DNA of 64,000 nucleotides from Cephalotus follicularis. Its lineage: Eukaryota > Streptophyta > Magnoliopsida > Oxalidales > Cephalotaceae. The position numbers were made by a program, and so were the translations under genes. Positions 1 to 11,879 of the stretch are shown one piece after another; the stretch's first letter is position 1, and the number at the start of each line of letters is the position of its first letter. The stretch covers positions 62,001-126,000 of the forward strand of contig BDDD01001947.1 in the NCBI GenBank assembly GCA_001972305.1. Reading direction: 5' to 3'. Below the pieces are notes generated by a model, which saw nothing but the letters and a program-made list of their open reading frames with translations, searched no databases and was not told the DNA's origin.

Positions 1-1572
1 TCCCCATTTCCACTGATATTTTGAGTATGATATGTCATATGCATATGCAAATACTGAGTCCATAGGAGAACCAATCCCTTAGAAAATTCATATGGTTGTC
101 CAAGCCATACTAGTACTGCTAAGCCTTAGAATCCCAGATTACCTGAGCAACGAAAAAGAGCTTTAAGGAAGGAAATGTCTATTCTCCCAAGTCTATCATC
201 TAATTTCTCCATCAGCTCATCCATAGTTTAAGCAAAAAAAAAAAAGACTTGGGACAGATCTATAACACACACAAAGGTGTAAATCTCCGAAATAGCAACA
301 AAAACCTTGCAAATCAGACAATATTTTTTAACTCAAATTTTGCTTTATAGGATTTGAAACCCACATCTATATCATCTTTGACTTTTACTTGGTCAAGGTC
401 TCCAACAATCAATTAAAAGGACGTTGACATTATACAAGGAATCTGTCCAATGATTTCCTAACTTTTCTAAAATAAAATACTTTTTGTTAACAATCCTCAT
501 CTAGAGCACAAATCACTTACTAGCATGGGACAAAACTTTCATGCCTTCCAAGGAATAAGAAAAACACAAAAAAGTCAACAGTGCCTCTCAATTTAAACTC
601 ATCTTTAGATTGTTCACTGGTGGATAATTACTGGATCATAAACAGATATTTCCCCTCACCAAAAGCATGATGGTGAAAAACATCAAAAGTTAAATTCCCC
701 TCACCCAAGCACTCACCAATGGAAATATTAGGACTTGCATAGCCCATTGTTTGATAAAGCCTTATAAGAACCAAAATCAAGCTCTAAACAAAATTCTTAT
801 TCAAAAACTTCATTCCCTGAATTAAGAGTATGAAAATGAAAAATGAAGTAACTATTTTTCTAGTATAAATTTTATAATTGATAACATAGGCCGCAAGTTT
901 TAGAATTTTTAGAAACTTACTATCACATTTTGCCTCATATAGTGGGACTCATTTAAAGATTTTTTTTTAAAATACAACATTAACTCATATTGGGCAAAGG
1001 TGCACTTGAGGAACAAGACAAATTTTAACTCAGAATAAAACCACAAATTTATCCATAAAAACCCACAAATTATCCATAAATTAACATTATATTATGCAGA
1101 AACTCATTAACTCAAAAGCATTCAAATTAAGATTGAAGAGACAAACAAAAAAGGACAAATTCCAAACATTCTCACTCTAAATTAGATCCCTAAAAAATCA
1201 GCACCAATAATCCCATCAGTATATATGGTACACCCCAAAAGAGTTAAGTAACCCACAGAATTCCTAATTGTAGAAGCAAACCCTAGATCATGCCCAAATA
1301 AACTGAAGTATCACCAACACAGCTGAAATCCCATATCATTGGGGACAACCTTGTAAAACAACAAAAACAGAAAAAAGTAACCCACCTACAAAAACCCCTT
1401 AATTACTGCAAACAAACCCATGAATAGGATACTAAAAATATTAAAGAACGAAAAAAAAAACTCTAGAAAACCCTTATTTTTTAAATTAAAAAAAAACCAT
1501 TAATTCCTTAACCTTAAAGTCCCCGATTTATCAAACAGCATTAATAAAATATTAAAAGAGTGAGTTGAGTGA
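1..1572. other. intergenic DNA, no gene seen
   Basis: AT-rich non-coding sequence downstream of the minus-strand NDUFB7 gene. Stops are frequent in all frames and I recognise no domain, tRNA or terminal repeat. The 3' UTR of NDUFB7 should lie in its right end, just below 1602. Confidence 0.6.
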
Positions 1573-1601
1573 TTAGTGACTGACCAATGAGCATAAAGAA
1601 T

Positions 1602-1913
1602 CTAAGCATTGGCAGTGGTAGGGATGAGAGCAATGGATCCTTTTCCTTGGCTGTTGGTCTGCTTCAACTTGGCCTCCCCTTGTCGGATCTTCTGCATTAG
1701 AAGCATCCGCTCCATGACGAGCTCGTACTCGCACTTCTCGTAGACGTGCCTCTCGTTCTCGCACTTCCAAGGCAAGTAGAACTCTGCGTGCCTGCACTTG
1801 TTGAGAGGGATCAGCAAATGCGCGCACTGATCTCTGTATGGTATGGGCACCCTTGCTTCCACCATTTCTTCCTGTGTCGCTATCATCTTCTTCGACGATC
1901 CTTCCACTTCCAT
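1602..1913 (-). CDS. NDUFB7: NADH dehydrogenase (ubiquinone) 1 beta subcomplex subunit 7 (complex I, B18)
   Basis: Accessory subunit of mitochondrial respiratory complex I, in the membrane arm on the intermembrane-space side. The 103-residue product is the usual length for plant NDUFB7. It shows the family's twin CX9C (CHCH) signature: a first pair in CAHLLIPLNKC and a second in CENERHVYEKC, each with exactly nine residues between the cysteines; such proteins are imported and disulphide-bonded through the Mia40 route. The N-terminus MEVEGSSKKMIATQEEMVEA and the C-terminus ending LIPTTANA match the plant family as I know it. The CDS is uninterrupted from ATG at 1913 to the stop at 1602; the longer overlapping frame at 1573-1986 is a shadow. 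Nothing looks damaged, so this is an intact host gene. A UTR intron cannot be excluded. Confidence 0.95.
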   Translation of the reverse strand: MEVEGSSKKMIATQEEMVEARVPIPYRDQCAHLLIPLNKCRHAEFYLPWKCENERHVYEKCEYELVMERMLLMQKIRQGEAKLKQTNSQGKGSIALIPTTANA

Positions 1914-2040
1914 CTTCTTCTTGGTGTCTTTTTCTTTTTTTTTTCTTTGGATTATATTGATTAGTGTTTGGTACCTTTGATTTCAACGCCGGAGAGACAG
2001 TAATTATTTTTATTTTATAGTTTTTATTTATATGGTAATA

Positions 2041-2440
2041 TGATTAAGGCTCCAAACAAGCCGAATTGACCCGATTTTTAAACTTTCTCGGGCCTTAAAA
2101 TCGTGTTTTTATTTGTTCTTTAAGCTTTGTTTACGAACAATTTTACTCATTTACAAGGCTAACTAAATGTTAGTGTTAGCACTTAGATCTGTGAAGATAA
2201 ACTAATTATATATTCTATTTATTTAAAAATTTATATTAAAAATTAACGGTTAATTTTATAAAATATTAATCATAATTATGATAATTAAAAATGTCAATAC
2301 ATGTACACTACATCTTATAATTGAGTTCTTAACGATTTTTTATGGGGTTGTTCAAGAACATTAATGAGTTGAGTTGAGTCTTAATAGAATAAAAGAGGAT
2401 TCGAGCTCCTCAAGCTCCTAGAAAAAGATTGGGAGAAAGT
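2041..2440. repeat. degenerate relic of the hAT-type MITE family (low confidence)
   Basis: Phrases such as a 'cgaacaat...cgtgtttttatttgttc' stretch near 2100-2150 and 'ttcaagaacattaatgagttgag' near 2350 recall the internal sequence of the better preserved MITE at 15201-16061. No terminal repeats or target duplication can be placed, so this is only a resemblance. Confidence 0.3.
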
Positions 2441-2487
2441 TGAGAGAAAAAGAAAAGTAGCAAATTGAATTAATTCTTCACTGACAA

Positions 2488-4708
2488 TAGGGATGATCGG
2501 GTACAAATACCATAGTCTCTGTCTCTGTTTTTTTATTTTTCTTGTACCTTCTTCACATCCGTATGGGTATTGTTAAACATCTTCGTCCCCGTCCCCGCGA
2601 AGATTTATTAATACACTTACTCTACCCGTAACCTCCCCGTGCATAAAGAAAATTTATTGTTCTCATAATACAATACTCAATAATATAAAATAATCATAAT
2701 GTTTTAAACATAATCAAATATGATTGTTTTTTCTGTTATATAATTTAATTTAAACAAAGATTCATCGATTCAAATTTCTAACTATGGTGTTGTAACTATC
2801 ATAAGCAGCAAAAAACAGTCCACATGACAATATGAAATAATCTAAAGCTCTCAACCAGAAATTCGAAGAAAAATCCAATATGTTTAGGTGAAATATGACT
2901 GACAAAACAAATGAGTAATCCACATACAGTACCAAATTATAATAAAATATAATAAAACATAACGTGTTTTATGTTCTTCAATTATCAAACATAGCCTCTT
3001 TAGTTTTCACTATTGGGTTTCCTCATATACAATCAATTTATAAGAGTGACTTCATTTTTCTATTACATAAATAAAGTACACAGTTAGTTTATATAATACT
3101 TAACTGCAAGTACAAATATGAGCACAAATAGGAAGAAGAGAATTTATAAAAGTACCTCATCATCTGGATCATTATCTTCAAAAAATACAGAATATTATGA
3201 ATCCATCATTAAAGAAGAACTTTGATTTCATTAACCAAAAAGTATATGTATATTTCAGATCAACACAACTTCAGAAATAATCAAATATTTTCTTAACTGA
3301 ACAACTAAATATTTAGTTTCATTATCTTTTATCTCAGACTATAGCCAACTTTGAAAACACATTAATGCCTCCACAATACTAGGAAGAAGTCTATTGTGAT
3401 GTGGGCTTACTATCCTCGCACCAGTAATAAAAGCAAACTCAGAAGCAACAGTAGATATAGGGATAGCAAGAATATCACGAGCAATCATTTGTAGAACAGG
3501 ATATTTGGACCCATTTGACTTCCACTAAGCTAACACATCAAAATCAGGAGTTTTAGACAAGTTTTCCTCATCCAAGTAACGATCCAATTATGTCAATCCT
3601 TGACTATTACTTGCTTATTCTTCCATATGCTTTAAAAAAGTATCTATATACAATATATTGAATCCTAAGCATCAAGTTGAGAAGAAGATGAACTAAAAGA
3701 AGATTGACCTTGACGCACTTCTTGCTTAGATTAATACTCACAATACAAATCAAAGCAAATTCCCTTAATTCTTTTAATTTCATATTGAACACCATCTCCA
3801 TATATCTTAGGAAAAAAAACTGTAACGATTTCAGCTTAAATCTTAGATCTAATACAGTTGCAACTCCCATAATACCATGAATTACACTCTAATACTTATC
3901 AAATTTATCAACCATTTTTTAGCCATATTTTTTATCATCTCATTTTCACTTATGAACCAACTAGTCAACTTAAGCTTCACCTTACAAATAGTTGGAAAAA
4001 AATTATTCGTAATGGGACACTTTGTTTTAGAGAAACAAAGAGTAGTATCATGGAATAATTCCAATTTCTCACAAATTTCAGCAAGTCTCAATCTTCCTCC
4101 AAAGGGCAACAATTATAATGGAAGTCAATAAATTACAAACGACTAAACACCTTCCTATAAATCAAAGTAGTTTGAAGCATTGAAAAAGTAGAGTTCCAAT
4201 GAGTCTTACAATCAAACGCGAGCTTCTTGGTACTTGAAATGCTTAATTGGTGTGTTGCATCTTCAAATTTTTGCTCTCTTTTTGGTGATGCAGTCCAATA
4301 AGAAACACTATCTCGAATTCTTGCAATTGTTGTTTCGATCACTAATAAGCCATCATGGACAATCAAATTCAGAACATATGCACAACAACGCATATGAAAT
4401 ATAGCACCATTCAACAAAAGCCAATTATTTCGAAGTTTTTTCTTGATTTCATCAATGTTTGTATCGTTAGTGTTGCAATTATCAAGAGTCAATGTAGAGA
4501 GTTTGCTTTCAAGATTCCACTCAAAAAAATAATTCATCAATACCTCAGAAAGAACATCTTCGGTATGTGGGGAATGCACCGAGAATAATTATCTAATAAA
4601 ATAAGTGGATATTATTAAAAATAGATATATCTGAAATATTAAAAAATAATTACACAAGTAAGAAAGAATAATTCAAAAATAAGAATACAAAAATTCATAG
4701 TACCATAT
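2488..4708 (-). mobile_element. hAT superfamily DNA transposon relic, right end lost at element A
   Basis: The left end begins TAGGGATGATCGGGTAC at 2488, followed by C-rich 'cgtccccgtccccgcg' near 2585. This is the style of terminus common in plant hAT elements. Minus-strand coding remnants of a hAT transposase lie at 3340-4590, with the C-terminal dimerisation region nearest the left end, so the element is read right to left. Its N-terminal part (BED zinc finger) and other terminus are absent: the sequence stops at 4709 where the LTR of element A begins, and I do not find the remainder after element A ends near 12050. Confidence 0.7.
3340..4590 (-). pseudogene. hAT transposase pseudogene (zinc-finger BED / RICESLEEPER type)
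   Basis: Fragments on the minus strand follow the order of plant hAT transposases. At 4133-4579 there is an RNase H-fold segment containing LTLDNCNTNDTN and HMRCCAYVLNLIVHDGL. At 3882-4112 a segment has the W/F-rich 'EKLELFHDTT' region and at 3607-3870 a segment has MGVATVLD followed by RFKLKSL (the linker region). At about 3340-3560 there is a C-terminal dimerisation region with 'ILAIPISTVASE' and 'RIVSPHHNRLLPS'. Several frameshifts and stops separate the pieces, so no functional transposase is made. Domestication is not indicated because the frame is broken repeatedly. Confidence 0.85.
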
Positions 4709-5300
4709 TGATGTGGGAAAAAATAAATCCATATCCAGCGTGTCACGCGTCCTCTGCAGCTGCTGCCACGTGTACAAATAATTTAAAATCTAAGTGGATA
4801 GCAGACAGAGGTAACGCTTCAGCACCGAATAACGAAACAGGCGAGCAGAGGACCTCATCCTCCCATAACAGAATAGGGCCACGAAATCAGCCTACATTCC
4901 AAGGATTCATCTCCACAATATGAGCAAGCAAGGCGTGAAATCAGGTGGAGATCGGGGAAATGCCGAGATCCTCGGCATTTCCTTAGGGGAACAATGATCA
5001 ACTTTAAAACTCATGCTTATCAGTTATAATCCAGCACTATAAATACAAGAATCAAAGACTTCACACAGGTCCGTCATGTTTACATACACTAAAGCACCTT
5101 GAGATTATTTTCTCTGCCTATCACTAACTTAAGCATCGGAGTGTCCCCGGGAGAAAACCCTCATGGACCTTCGACTAGTGTACTCTTACTTTGCAGGGAA
5201 AGTGGTCAAGCATATTCTCGGAGCATATCAGAGCGTTTCTCTCAACAAATCAAAGTCCTACACGTGGGATACTGTTGAGGAGAGGATTTTTGTATCAAAA
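4709..5300 (+). repeat. 5' LTR of element A
   Basis: Starts TG at 4709 (TGATGTGGGAAAAAATAAAT) and ends ...TTTTTGTATCAAAA at 5300, directly before the PBS. The expected CA terminus appears as AA, so the last bases are mutated. It shares blocks with element C's LTR: the 'atgccgag...ctcggcatttccttagggga' hairpin-like stretch near 4960-4990, the TATA box, and 'cggagtgtccccgggagaa' near 5137. About 590 bp against about 1048 bp in C, the difference being mostly in U3. Confidence 0.8.
5038..5045 (+). promoter_or_regulatory. TATA box of element A LTR
   Basis: TATAAATA in the context CAGCACTATAAATAC. The same context occurs in both long LTRs of element C (46576-46583 plus, 36605-36612 minus), which supports it as the conserved LTR promoter. 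Confidence 0.6.
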
Positions 5301-5301
5301 G

Positions 5302-5323
5302 TTGGCCCTGTCTGTGGGAAACG
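5302..5323 (+). other. primer binding site of element A
   Basis: TTGGCCCTGTCTGTGGGAAA starts two bases after the LTR. It is a mutated form of the TTGGCGCCRTCTGTGG sequence used by many plant Tat elements and seen intact in element C. I do not assign the priming tRNA. Confidence 0.7.
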
Positions 5324-5354
5324 CTTCAAAAAGCCTTCAGACTAAGACTCAATC

Positions 5355-7210
5355 ATGCCTCCGAGAAGAAACAACAACAACTCTGCAGCTGATGGCAGCC
5401 AGGCTGCTACTAAAAATAGCCAACCTGCAACCGGCCAGGTTGCTGCCACTATTGATCAAGCTTCAATTAATGGGGAGCAATTCAGTCAGCTCCTCCAGGG
5501 AATGAAGCGTCTGACCAACCTGTTAGCAACCAATTTAGCCAATCAGGACCAGGTCGGACCTGCCTGACAAATCATCTGAGAACAATCTGGTCCGAGTAGA
5601 TCAGCTGTGAAGGTACAACTCCCCCGAGGGCAAAGGCGAAACTCGTCGAGGAGGGGGATGCCACCCCAGAGGCGATCAGGGGTTGATACACCCCTGAGGA
5701 GGAGACCAGAGATTAATACATCTCTAAGGGCAGAGTCATCAACTACCAGGTCCAAGGCGGTCAGGGGTCGATGCACCCCTGAGGAGGAGACCTGAGACTG
5801 ATTATCCCGAGCATGAACCAATGGAGGTGGATCGCTGGGTCGAAGCCGAGGAGACCCGAGTACGCTCCCACGCTTCGCGTAGAACTGAGACAGTGGGTGG
5901 GAGTAGGATGGCCCATTCAGCCACATTGGTCGGGCAGTCTTATGTTTCTAGCAAGACTAGGAACATTGAGGATGTGGAGCAGGCCATGAATAGAAGGCTT
6001 GCAGAAATGAAGAAAAGGCTCCGAGGAGCCGAGCAATCAAAGGGGTACCTGTCTGAGGTACGCAATAGCAGTGCCACTCCCTTCACATCCAAGATCATGA
6101 AGGAACGTATCCCTAGGGGATTTGGATTCCTGAGTCTAAAGGAGTATGACGGGTCCACGGACCCAATTCAACACATGCGCTACTACACCTAGGTTATGCT
6201 AGTGCACCAGGCCTCGTACTTAATCATTTGCCAAGGATTCCTGGCAACACTGACTGGAGCTACCCAGTCGTGGTATTCTACCCTATCAGAGGATTAGGTG
6301 GCGAATTTCGAGCAGTTTACGAAACTGTTCGTAACCAAGTTCCTCAACAGCACCACCCAGAGGAGAAATTCGACTCATTTGACCAATATGGTGCAAGGGA
6401 AAGATGAATCACTAAGAGACTACCTCACCATGTTCAACAAGGAGTCTTTGACAGTGAAAGACCTGGAGCCGTCTTTTGCTCTAGCAGCTCTGAATAGTGG
6501 GCTGAAGGACAACTCTCCCTTCACTTTCTCTCTTATTAAGAAGTCAGCGGTGGATATGACAGACCTGCTGAGAATAGTAAAAAAATATGTCAATGCCGAG
6601 GAGGCGATGGCCGCTAGGAAACAAAAAACCTCCTGGTCGGGTCATTAGGTGGAGAAAGGGGAGCACTCATGAAGTGTTCCTGGGAAGAAAGAGAAGAGGA
6701 AAGAGAGGTCCGAGCTACCCAAGGACGACCTTAGACACAAGCTTTCCAAGAGGGAGGAAGCCCCAAAAAGGGGCACACCAATTCTGAGCTACAACAATTA
6801 TGCTCCCCTCTTGGAAACTCGCACTAGAATACTTGCAGTAGAGAAAGACAAAGTCCCGATTCAATGGCCAGCAGCATTGAGATCTGCTCCAGAGAAGAGG
6901 GACTTGGATAAATATTACTGGTACCATCGTGACCACGGGCATGATACAGAGAAGTACAGGCACTTGAAGAATCAGATTGAGGACATGATTCGCAAGGGGC
7001 ATTTATGCAAGTATGTGGACAAGAATGCTCATCAGGAAAGGAGGGAGAGCAGAGAAGAAGCTCCGCAACAACCCGAGGAGCAGCAACCCAGAGGTGTTAT
7101 CCACACCATCTCTGGATGGGTCGCGTCTGGTGGCGACCATAATAGGTCTAGAAAGGCCTATGCAAGGCAGACATTTTTTGTGCAACAATACCAACAAAAG
7201 GATGAAAACT
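5355..7210 (+). pseudogene. gag of element A (broken)
   Basis: Starts MPPRRNNNNSAADGSQAATK at 5355, like the MPPRKNYNQ start of element C's gag. After a stop at 5565-5567 the reading continues in pieces: a charged middle, then the retrotransposon gag core around 6100-6650 (RGFGFLSLKEYDGSTDPIQH; VKDLEPSFALAALNSGL), with stops inside. The terminal zinc-knuckle-like motif near 6915-6980 reads YYWYHRDHGHDTEKYRHLKN: both cysteine positions of the usual C..H..H..C pattern are tyrosines here, consistent with G-to-A changes in TGY codons. The frame shifts near 7207 into the protease. Encodes no usable capsid protein. Confidence 0.85.
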
Positions 7211-7224
7211 TGTGGATATGAGGA

Positions 7225-7615
7225 GGTGATATCCTTCTCCGAGGCAGACTATGTGAGAGTTCGTCTCCGTTATGATGACCTAGTGGTGGTGACTCTTCAG
7301 GTGACACTTTTCACTATGAAGATGATCTTGATTAATAGCGGGAGCTCGGCGGATATCCTATACAAACATGCTTTTGATCAACTGGGGATACCGACCGACC
7401 AACTTAGGCCCATAAAAACCCCACTAGTGGGCTTTACAGGAGAGATGGTCCATCATCTGGGATCCATCGACTTGTCCGTGGTAGCATGCACGGCCCCACG
7501 TCAGACCAAAGTACAGATGATGTTCCTGGTGGTAAACACACCAAGCCCATACAATGTTATAGTTGGGGGCCTGGGACTAAATTTGATGGAGGCGATAGTG
7601 TCCACGAGACATTGA
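7225..7615 (+). pseudogene. aspartic protease of element A (active-site Asp changed)
   Basis: Retropepsin-like domain. The active-site triplet, normally D-S/T-G, reads INSGSSADILY near 7330-7360, so the catalytic aspartate is asparagine (AAT where GAT or GAC is expected). Downstream hydrophobic motifs remain (SPYNVIVGGLGLN near 7545-7580; the catalytic fold's usual ILGR/ILGL position). The frame ends at 7613-7615 before the RT region. Confidence 0.8.
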
Positions 7616-7785
7616 TGAAATTCCCAACAAGGTTTGGTATGGGGGAGGTCCGAGGAGATCAACAGGTGGCAAGACAGTGCTACAAGAAGACCATAATGGA
7701 CAAGGAAAAATAGAAGGTCTTGTCCATAGCAAATGTGGAGCTTAGAGGGGAAGTGGGGCCCTAGCGTCCACAACCTGTTGAAGAT

Positions 7786-9207
7786 GTGGTGCAAGTGCCC
7801 TTGGAGGAGGGCAATGCAAAAAGAGTTTTCCAAGTCGGCTCACAACTTGGAGAGGTGGAGAAAGGGGAACTTATAACGTTCCTCAAAAATAATAAGGATG
7901 TATTTGCTTGTTTGGCAGAGGAGGTCTCTGGGATCAGCCCAGAGGTGATGGTCCATAAACTAAGCGTGGATCCTATGAGGCCTCCGACCAAGCAAAAGAA
8001 AAGGAACTTCGCTCCCGAGAGGAAACAGGTAATAACCGAGGAGGTGAGCAGGCTATTATAAGCGGGGTTCATCAGGGAAGTGCATTATTCTGATTGGCTA
8101 GTGAACTCGGTCCTGGTCGAGAAAGCAAATGACAAGTGGAGGAAGTGTATCCATTTTACCGACCTCAACAAAGCTTGTCCCAAAGATCACTTTCCCCTCA
8201 TGAAGATTGATCAGTTGGTGGATGTGACCTCGGGGTATAGAATGTTAAGCTTCTTGGATGCTTACTCGGGATATAATCAAATCCCCATGTATGGGCCCGA
8301 CGAGATCAAGACAGCATTCATCACTGACAGAGGCATGTACTGCTACAAAGTCATGCTCTTTGGATTGAAGAATGCAGGGGCGACATACCAACGGTTGGTC
8401 AATAAAATCTTTGAACATGAGATCGAGAGGAATATGGAGGTTTACATTGATGACATGCTCATCAAAACACCAGCAATGAGTCCCCACATTAAAGACTTGG
8501 AGGAAACTTTTGAGGTGTTGAGGAAATACAAGATGAAGCTCAATCCTTCGAAGTGTACTTTTGGGGTCACCTCTGGCAAGTTCCTCAGGTTCATGGTCTC
8601 AAGCAGAGGAATAGAGGCCAACCCGAAGAAAATTCTAGCAATTCAGAGCATGAGGTCTCCTCAGACTATCAGTGATATACAGAAATTGAATGGTAGAATA
8701 GCAACCCTGAACAGGTTTGTTTCAAAATCAGTAGAGAAATGCCTTCCTTTTTTAAAAGTGCTAAGAGATCCCAAGGGATTTTCTTGGTCGGATGAATGTC
8801 AAGCAGCCTTCGACAAGTTGAAGGAATACCTAGCTTCCCCCCCTCTAATATTAAAACCTAAGGATGGGGAAGACTTGTATTTATACCTTGAGGGAACATC
8901 AGACACAGTGAGTGCAGTGCTTGTCAGGGAAGAAGAGAAAGTTTAGAGACCGGCATATTATGTTAGTAAGGCCTTGAACGATGCCAATGAGAGGTATCAA
9001 GAAGTTGAAAAATACGCTTATGCTCTGATAATAGCAGCAAGAAAGTTAAGGCCATACTTTCAAGCCTATACTATCAAGGTCTTGACCGACCAACCACTAA
9101 GGCAAGTCCTAGCAAAGCCAGACGTCTCGGACAGATTGATGAAATGGTTGGTTGAGTTGGGCGAGTATGACATAAAATTTGAGGCCAGACGAGTGATAAA
9201 GTCTTAG
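7786..9207 (+). pseudogene. reverse transcriptase and first RNase H of element A
   Basis: One reading frame interrupted by stops at 8059, 8944 and 9205. RT motifs seen: CIHFTDLNKACPKDHFPL, FLDAYSGYNQIPM, TAFITDRGMYCYKVMLFGL and the catalytic box VYIDDML near 8440-8460 with both aspartates kept. The thumb/connection carries LNGRIATLNRFVSKS. The gypsy-type RNase H follows (SKALNDANERYQEVEK; PYFQAYTIKVLTDQPLRQ; LVELGEYDIKFEAR). The order and motif wording are typical of the Tat clade. Inactive because of stops, although the RT core itself is well preserved. Confidence 0.9.
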
Positions 9208-9720
9208 GTTTGGGCCGACTTTGTAGGAGACCATACACTTACGGAGTGTATAGAAGAAGACACCTCTGAAGAAGAGAATGAATTATGGAAGTTATCCGTG
9301 GATGGCTCATCCTGCGTCTCCGAAAGTGGAGAAGGATTGGTGTTAGTTAGTCTAGATTGGTGGACCTTGGAGAATGCTCTGAGATTCAGATTCAAAGCCA
9401 CAAACAATGAAGTCAAGTGGGAAGCTTTGATCGTCAGGCTGACGATTGCAAAGCACTTGGAGGTTCAAAAGATAGAAGCCTCCAGTGATTCTCAGCTAGT
9501 AGTTGGTCTGGTCAGCGGGGAGTATGAAGCCAGATAAGATTCCATGGATAAGTACTTAGCACACGTTCAGACTTTGAAGTCGGCCTTCCAAGTGTAAAGA
9601 GTCTTGAAGGTGCCTAGAGCAGAAAACGTCCGAGCAGACCAGTTGTCTAAACTAGCCACAGCGGAGGAGTTACAGAAAAATCAAACCGTGCTAGTATATT
9701 ATACCTGGATAGACCCACCA
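9208..9720 (+). pseudogene. archaeal-type RNase H (aRNase H) of element A
   Basis: A second RNase H region between pol and integrase, as in Tat elements. Seen: WKLSVDGSSC-type start near 9290 (Asp kept), FKATNNEVKWEALIVRL near 9390-9440, and ASSDSQLVVGL near 9480-9510 (Asp kept). Where element C has NNEAEWEAL, A has NNEVKWEAL, so a conserved glutamate is lysine, again a G-to-A type change. Stops occur at 9535 and in 'FQV*RVLKVPRAENV' near 9596, and a frameshift lies near 9705. Confidence 0.8.
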
Positions 9721-9737
9721 TCTCAGAGATTGATGCG

Positions 9738-10985
9738 ATGGACATAGATGCACCACAGGAGCCAAACTGGATGACTCCACTCATCGGTTGGCAGAGGAAT
9801 AGAATTTTGCCCGAGGACCCCTCAGAGGTGAGGAAACTGGTGTATAGAGCAAACAGATATCAACTCCGTGATGTGATCCTCTACAAAATGCATTTTTCTT
9901 TTCCTTGGCTGAGATGCTTGACTCCCTTATAGGCCGATTATGCTCTAAGGGAAGTCCCTGAAGGAGTATGTGGCAATCATGCGGGAGCAGAACCTTGTCC
10001 AACAAATTATTGAGGTAGGGATATTTCTCGCCAACCATGCACAATGATGCCATAGACTTAGTGAGGAGGCGTGATAAGTGTCAGAGGAATCCTAACATAA
10101 GCAGAATATCTTCACAGCCTTTGACGTCTATCACAACCCCTTGGCCCTTTACACAATGGTGAATGGACTTCGTCGGACCATTACCAGTAGCAACAGGCCA
10201 GATAAGTATCTAATTGTGGCAGTGGACCACTTCACCAAATGGGTAGAAGCAGAACCTCTGGCCATAATTACAGAGAAGAACACGAAGAGTTTCTTTTGGA
10301 AATCAATCATCTGTAGATTCGGAGTCCCAAGGAAAATAGTCTCAGATAACAGTAAACAGTTTGATTGCCAAGCATTCCGTGATTTTTGCAAAGAGTGGAG
10401 AATTGAGCATAGGCTAGCCTCAGTAGCCTACCCCCAGAGTAATGGTCAAGCCGAGGTGATCAATAGAGAGATCATCACGGGCTTAAAAAAGTGCCTTGAA
10501 GATAGCAATGGTAGATGACAGAGGAGCTACCAAGTGTATTATGGGCATATAGAACCACTCATCAGACTACAACTGGCGAGTCCCCATACAGCTTTTGTTT
10601 TGGAGCAGAAACCATGATACCGGTAGAAATTGGAGTGTAGTCACCAAGGGTTGTACATTTCACAGAGGAAAATAATGAAGAAGAATTGAGGAACCTCCTT
10701 GACTTAGTGGAAAAGCTCAGAGATAAGGCAGCCATCAAAGTTACAGTCTACCAACAGAGGGTGAGCCGTTATTACAAAAAAAGGGTAAACCCCCGACCAT
10801 TAAGGGAAGGAGATCTAGTCCTACACAACTCGGCTATTGCAGATCCGACCGGTACAAGAGAAAAATTAGCTCCGAACTGGGAAGGACCTTATAAGGTGAA
10901 AAGAGTGCTCCGACCTGGAACATTCAAACTCAAAACTCTGGGGGTAGGGAATTCTCAGAGTTTGGAATGTCGAGCATTTGAGTAA
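9738..10985 (+). pseudogene. integrase of element A
   Basis: Begins with the pre-integrase segment (RKLVYRANRYQLRDVILYK). The H2C2 zinc-binding stretch near 9950-10110 is broken by stops and frameshifts. The catalytic core at about 10195-10510 keeps the first Asp (VAVDHFTKW), the second Asp (IVSDNSKQFD) and the Glu region (SNGQAEVINREI). A stop near 10517 and another near 10639 cut the C-terminal part, whose GDLVLHNSAIADPTGTREKL and GPYKVKRVLRPGTFKLKTL segments resemble element C's intact C-terminus. No chromodomain, as expected for Tat. Confidence 0.88.
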
Positions 10986-11289
10986 GTACTACCAATGGTT
11001 ATTGTAAGTTGTACATTGAAAGATATTAATAAAGTTCAATTTTTGATTCAAAAATGTGCTCAAGATCATAGTTCCAAGTTTGCAAGGGACAGAAGGCCCA
11101 ATGTTCATGTCCTTAAACCTCTGAACAGCCACCGATCAACTCCCTCAAACGAGAAGCTTTAATACAAGCATATCCGACCATGCTCCCAAGGGAGTAATCA
11201 GAGCAGGCCTTGATACAGGACCCAAACTCTCTAAGTTTTACTAAGACAAAACTCAAGGGAGTAAAGCAAATACAAACCAAGGTCTTAAG

Positions 11290-11415
11290 TCAACAAAGAC
11301 TCTTTCCGAGGAGCGACACTCCTTCCGAGGAGGGCCAAAGACTCCTACAGAGGAGCGCCAAAGACTTCTTCCGAGGAGCACTAAAGACTCACACCCGAGG
11401 AGCACCTAAAAGTAT
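11290..11415 (+). repeat. short tandem repeats in element A 3' region
   Basis: Four to five imperfect copies of a unit of about 28 bp built on CCGAGGAGCRCYAAAGACT (11305-11405). Element C has the antisense equivalent at about 43480-43560 ('gctcctcggaaggaggcttc' repeats). Tandem repeats between integrase and the 3' LTR are a known feature of Tat/Ogre elements. Confidence 0.65.
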
Positions 11416-11879
11416 ACCTACGAAAAACTCCTAAGGGGACAAGCTTAAAAAGACATATAAGGAAGTAATAAGACTCCCAATGGAGCAAACACAAGTCGGC
11501 AGTTCCATGATAATTTGTCCGATCAAACCAACATCGTGTCTTGAGAGGCGAATTCACAAGAACTAGCAACGATCAAGTTCGTTGGACTGAGCACTTTGAA
11601 AAAAGTGTCCCTATGAGGGTTACAAGCTTAGATGACCTGGTCTAGAATATTGCTTAAGCGCCTTGAAATAGGGTGTCCTAAAGGGACTATAAAGCTTGGG
11701 TAATTATGTCTGAAAATTGTAAGTCCGCAATATAAAATCTACAAGTTAGACTAAGTGAAATTTCCTAAGGGAAATGAAAGTGCTCGAAAAGAGCTCAAGT
11801 ATACAAAGCAAAAAGTAAAGAAGTTGATAAATAAAAGAACACGTCAATGATGAAATCTCTTTTTATTGATACTTAGAGA

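Noticed and set aside
1573-1986. 137-codon minus-strand frame overlapping NDUFB7, and a plus-strand frame at 1746-1964
   Set aside because: Both are out of frame with the conserved NDUFB7 product and show no domain.
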